Shown: one piece after another, positions 63,947 through 64,000 of the stretch
Numbering within the stretch: the stretch's first letter is position 1
How the letters are laid out: each line of letters begins with the position of its first letter
Origin: Ichthyophis bannanicus
Taxonomy: Eukaryota; Chordata; Amphibia; Gymnophiona; Ichthyophiidae
NCBI GenBank assembly: GCA_033557465.1
Contig: CM066033.1
Coordinates: 1,304,573,519-1,304,637,518, forward strand
Length of the DNA: 64,000 nt
Direction of reading: 5' to 3'
Position numbers and translations under genes: made by a program
Notes under the pieces: model-generated
What the model was told of the DNA's origin: nothing
The model's input: the letters and a program-made list of their open reading frames with translations, nothing else
The model's database searches: none

Positions 63947-64000
63947 TCTAACAAAAAGGTTGGCTGCCTTTAAAATATCCCCTTTCAGTTTTGCCCACTG

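Larger units (their letters stand above)
56268..64000 (-). mobile_element. CR1-b LINE copy split by DIRS-B, continues past the window
   Basis: 56268-57997 holds the 3' end (ATAGAAACATAGAAACG) and the RT. The sequence resumes at 63679 in the same orientation (CAGTTTTGCCCTTCCTCCTC, TCTGAAAAATGCCTTATCC) with the RT N-terminal region. The junction corresponds to one uninterrupted stretch in the CR1-b copy near 16560-16590. Confidence 0.88.

Overview
The window is repeat-dense DNA from a large vertebrate nuclear genome. I recognise no host exon, no functional tRNA or rRNA gene, no CRISPR array and no bacterial-style operon. Almost every coding signal belongs to a retrotransposon. The content is DIRS-type tyrosine-recombinase elements, three CR1 subfamilies with different 8-bp tails, two or more L2-like LINE groups, a tRNA-headed SINE and several foldback (MITE-like) repeats. 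This mix fits an amphibian best. A caecilian is my guess, but only the element mix supports it.

Layout. 1-5089: right-hand part of a GC-rich DIRS element (DIRS-A) with frameshifted gag, an open RT/RNase H/methyltransferase-like frame, an open tyrosine recombinase frame and an internal complementary region. 5300-10743: an L2 copy split by a near full-length minus-strand LINE (LINE-B), itself split by a CR1 3' end. 11026-15249: a CR1-c copy, a DIRS relic (DIRS-C), a CR1-a copy and two foldback repeats. 15250-19330: a long minus-strand CR1-b copy with ORF2 and an ORF1 SGNH-esterase domain, interrupted by two fragments. 20003-28222: more CR1 pieces, two copies of an unnamed ~690-bp GC-rich repeat (U1) and an L2 copy split by U1 plus CR1-b. 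28223-39900: mostly unrecognised DNA, pyrimidine-rich repeats with a degenerate minisatellite and a large foldback, with short CR1 and L2 3' ends. 39910-47104: a long CR1-a copy, then a long CR1-b copy carrying a LINE-B 3' end that carries a SINE.

47327-54240: a second minus-strand LINE-B copy (LINE-B') interrupted by an unidentified ORF-bearing element (UE, itself carrying a CR1-a copy) and by a plus-strand L2 copy. 54241-56267: CR1-b ORF1 and SINE fragments. 56268-64000: a CR1-b copy split by a complete 5.7-kb DIRS element (DIRS-B, minus strand) whose inverted termini, internal complementary region and insertion point can all be read directly.

The elements relate by parasitism, not by a shared pathway. 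DIRS elements encode Gag, RT/RNase H and a recombinase and rebuild their ends from the internal complementary region. CR1 and L2 LINEs encode an endonuclease and RT that copy their own 3' ends, hence the many 5'-truncated pieces. The SINE shares its 3' end with LINE-B and was probably mobilised by LINE-B proteins. Most copies are dead: catalytic residues are mutated in several CR1-b copies and in the DIRS-B recombinase. DIRS-A looks youngest: RT and recombinase are open, and a 56-bp complementary pair is a perfect match.
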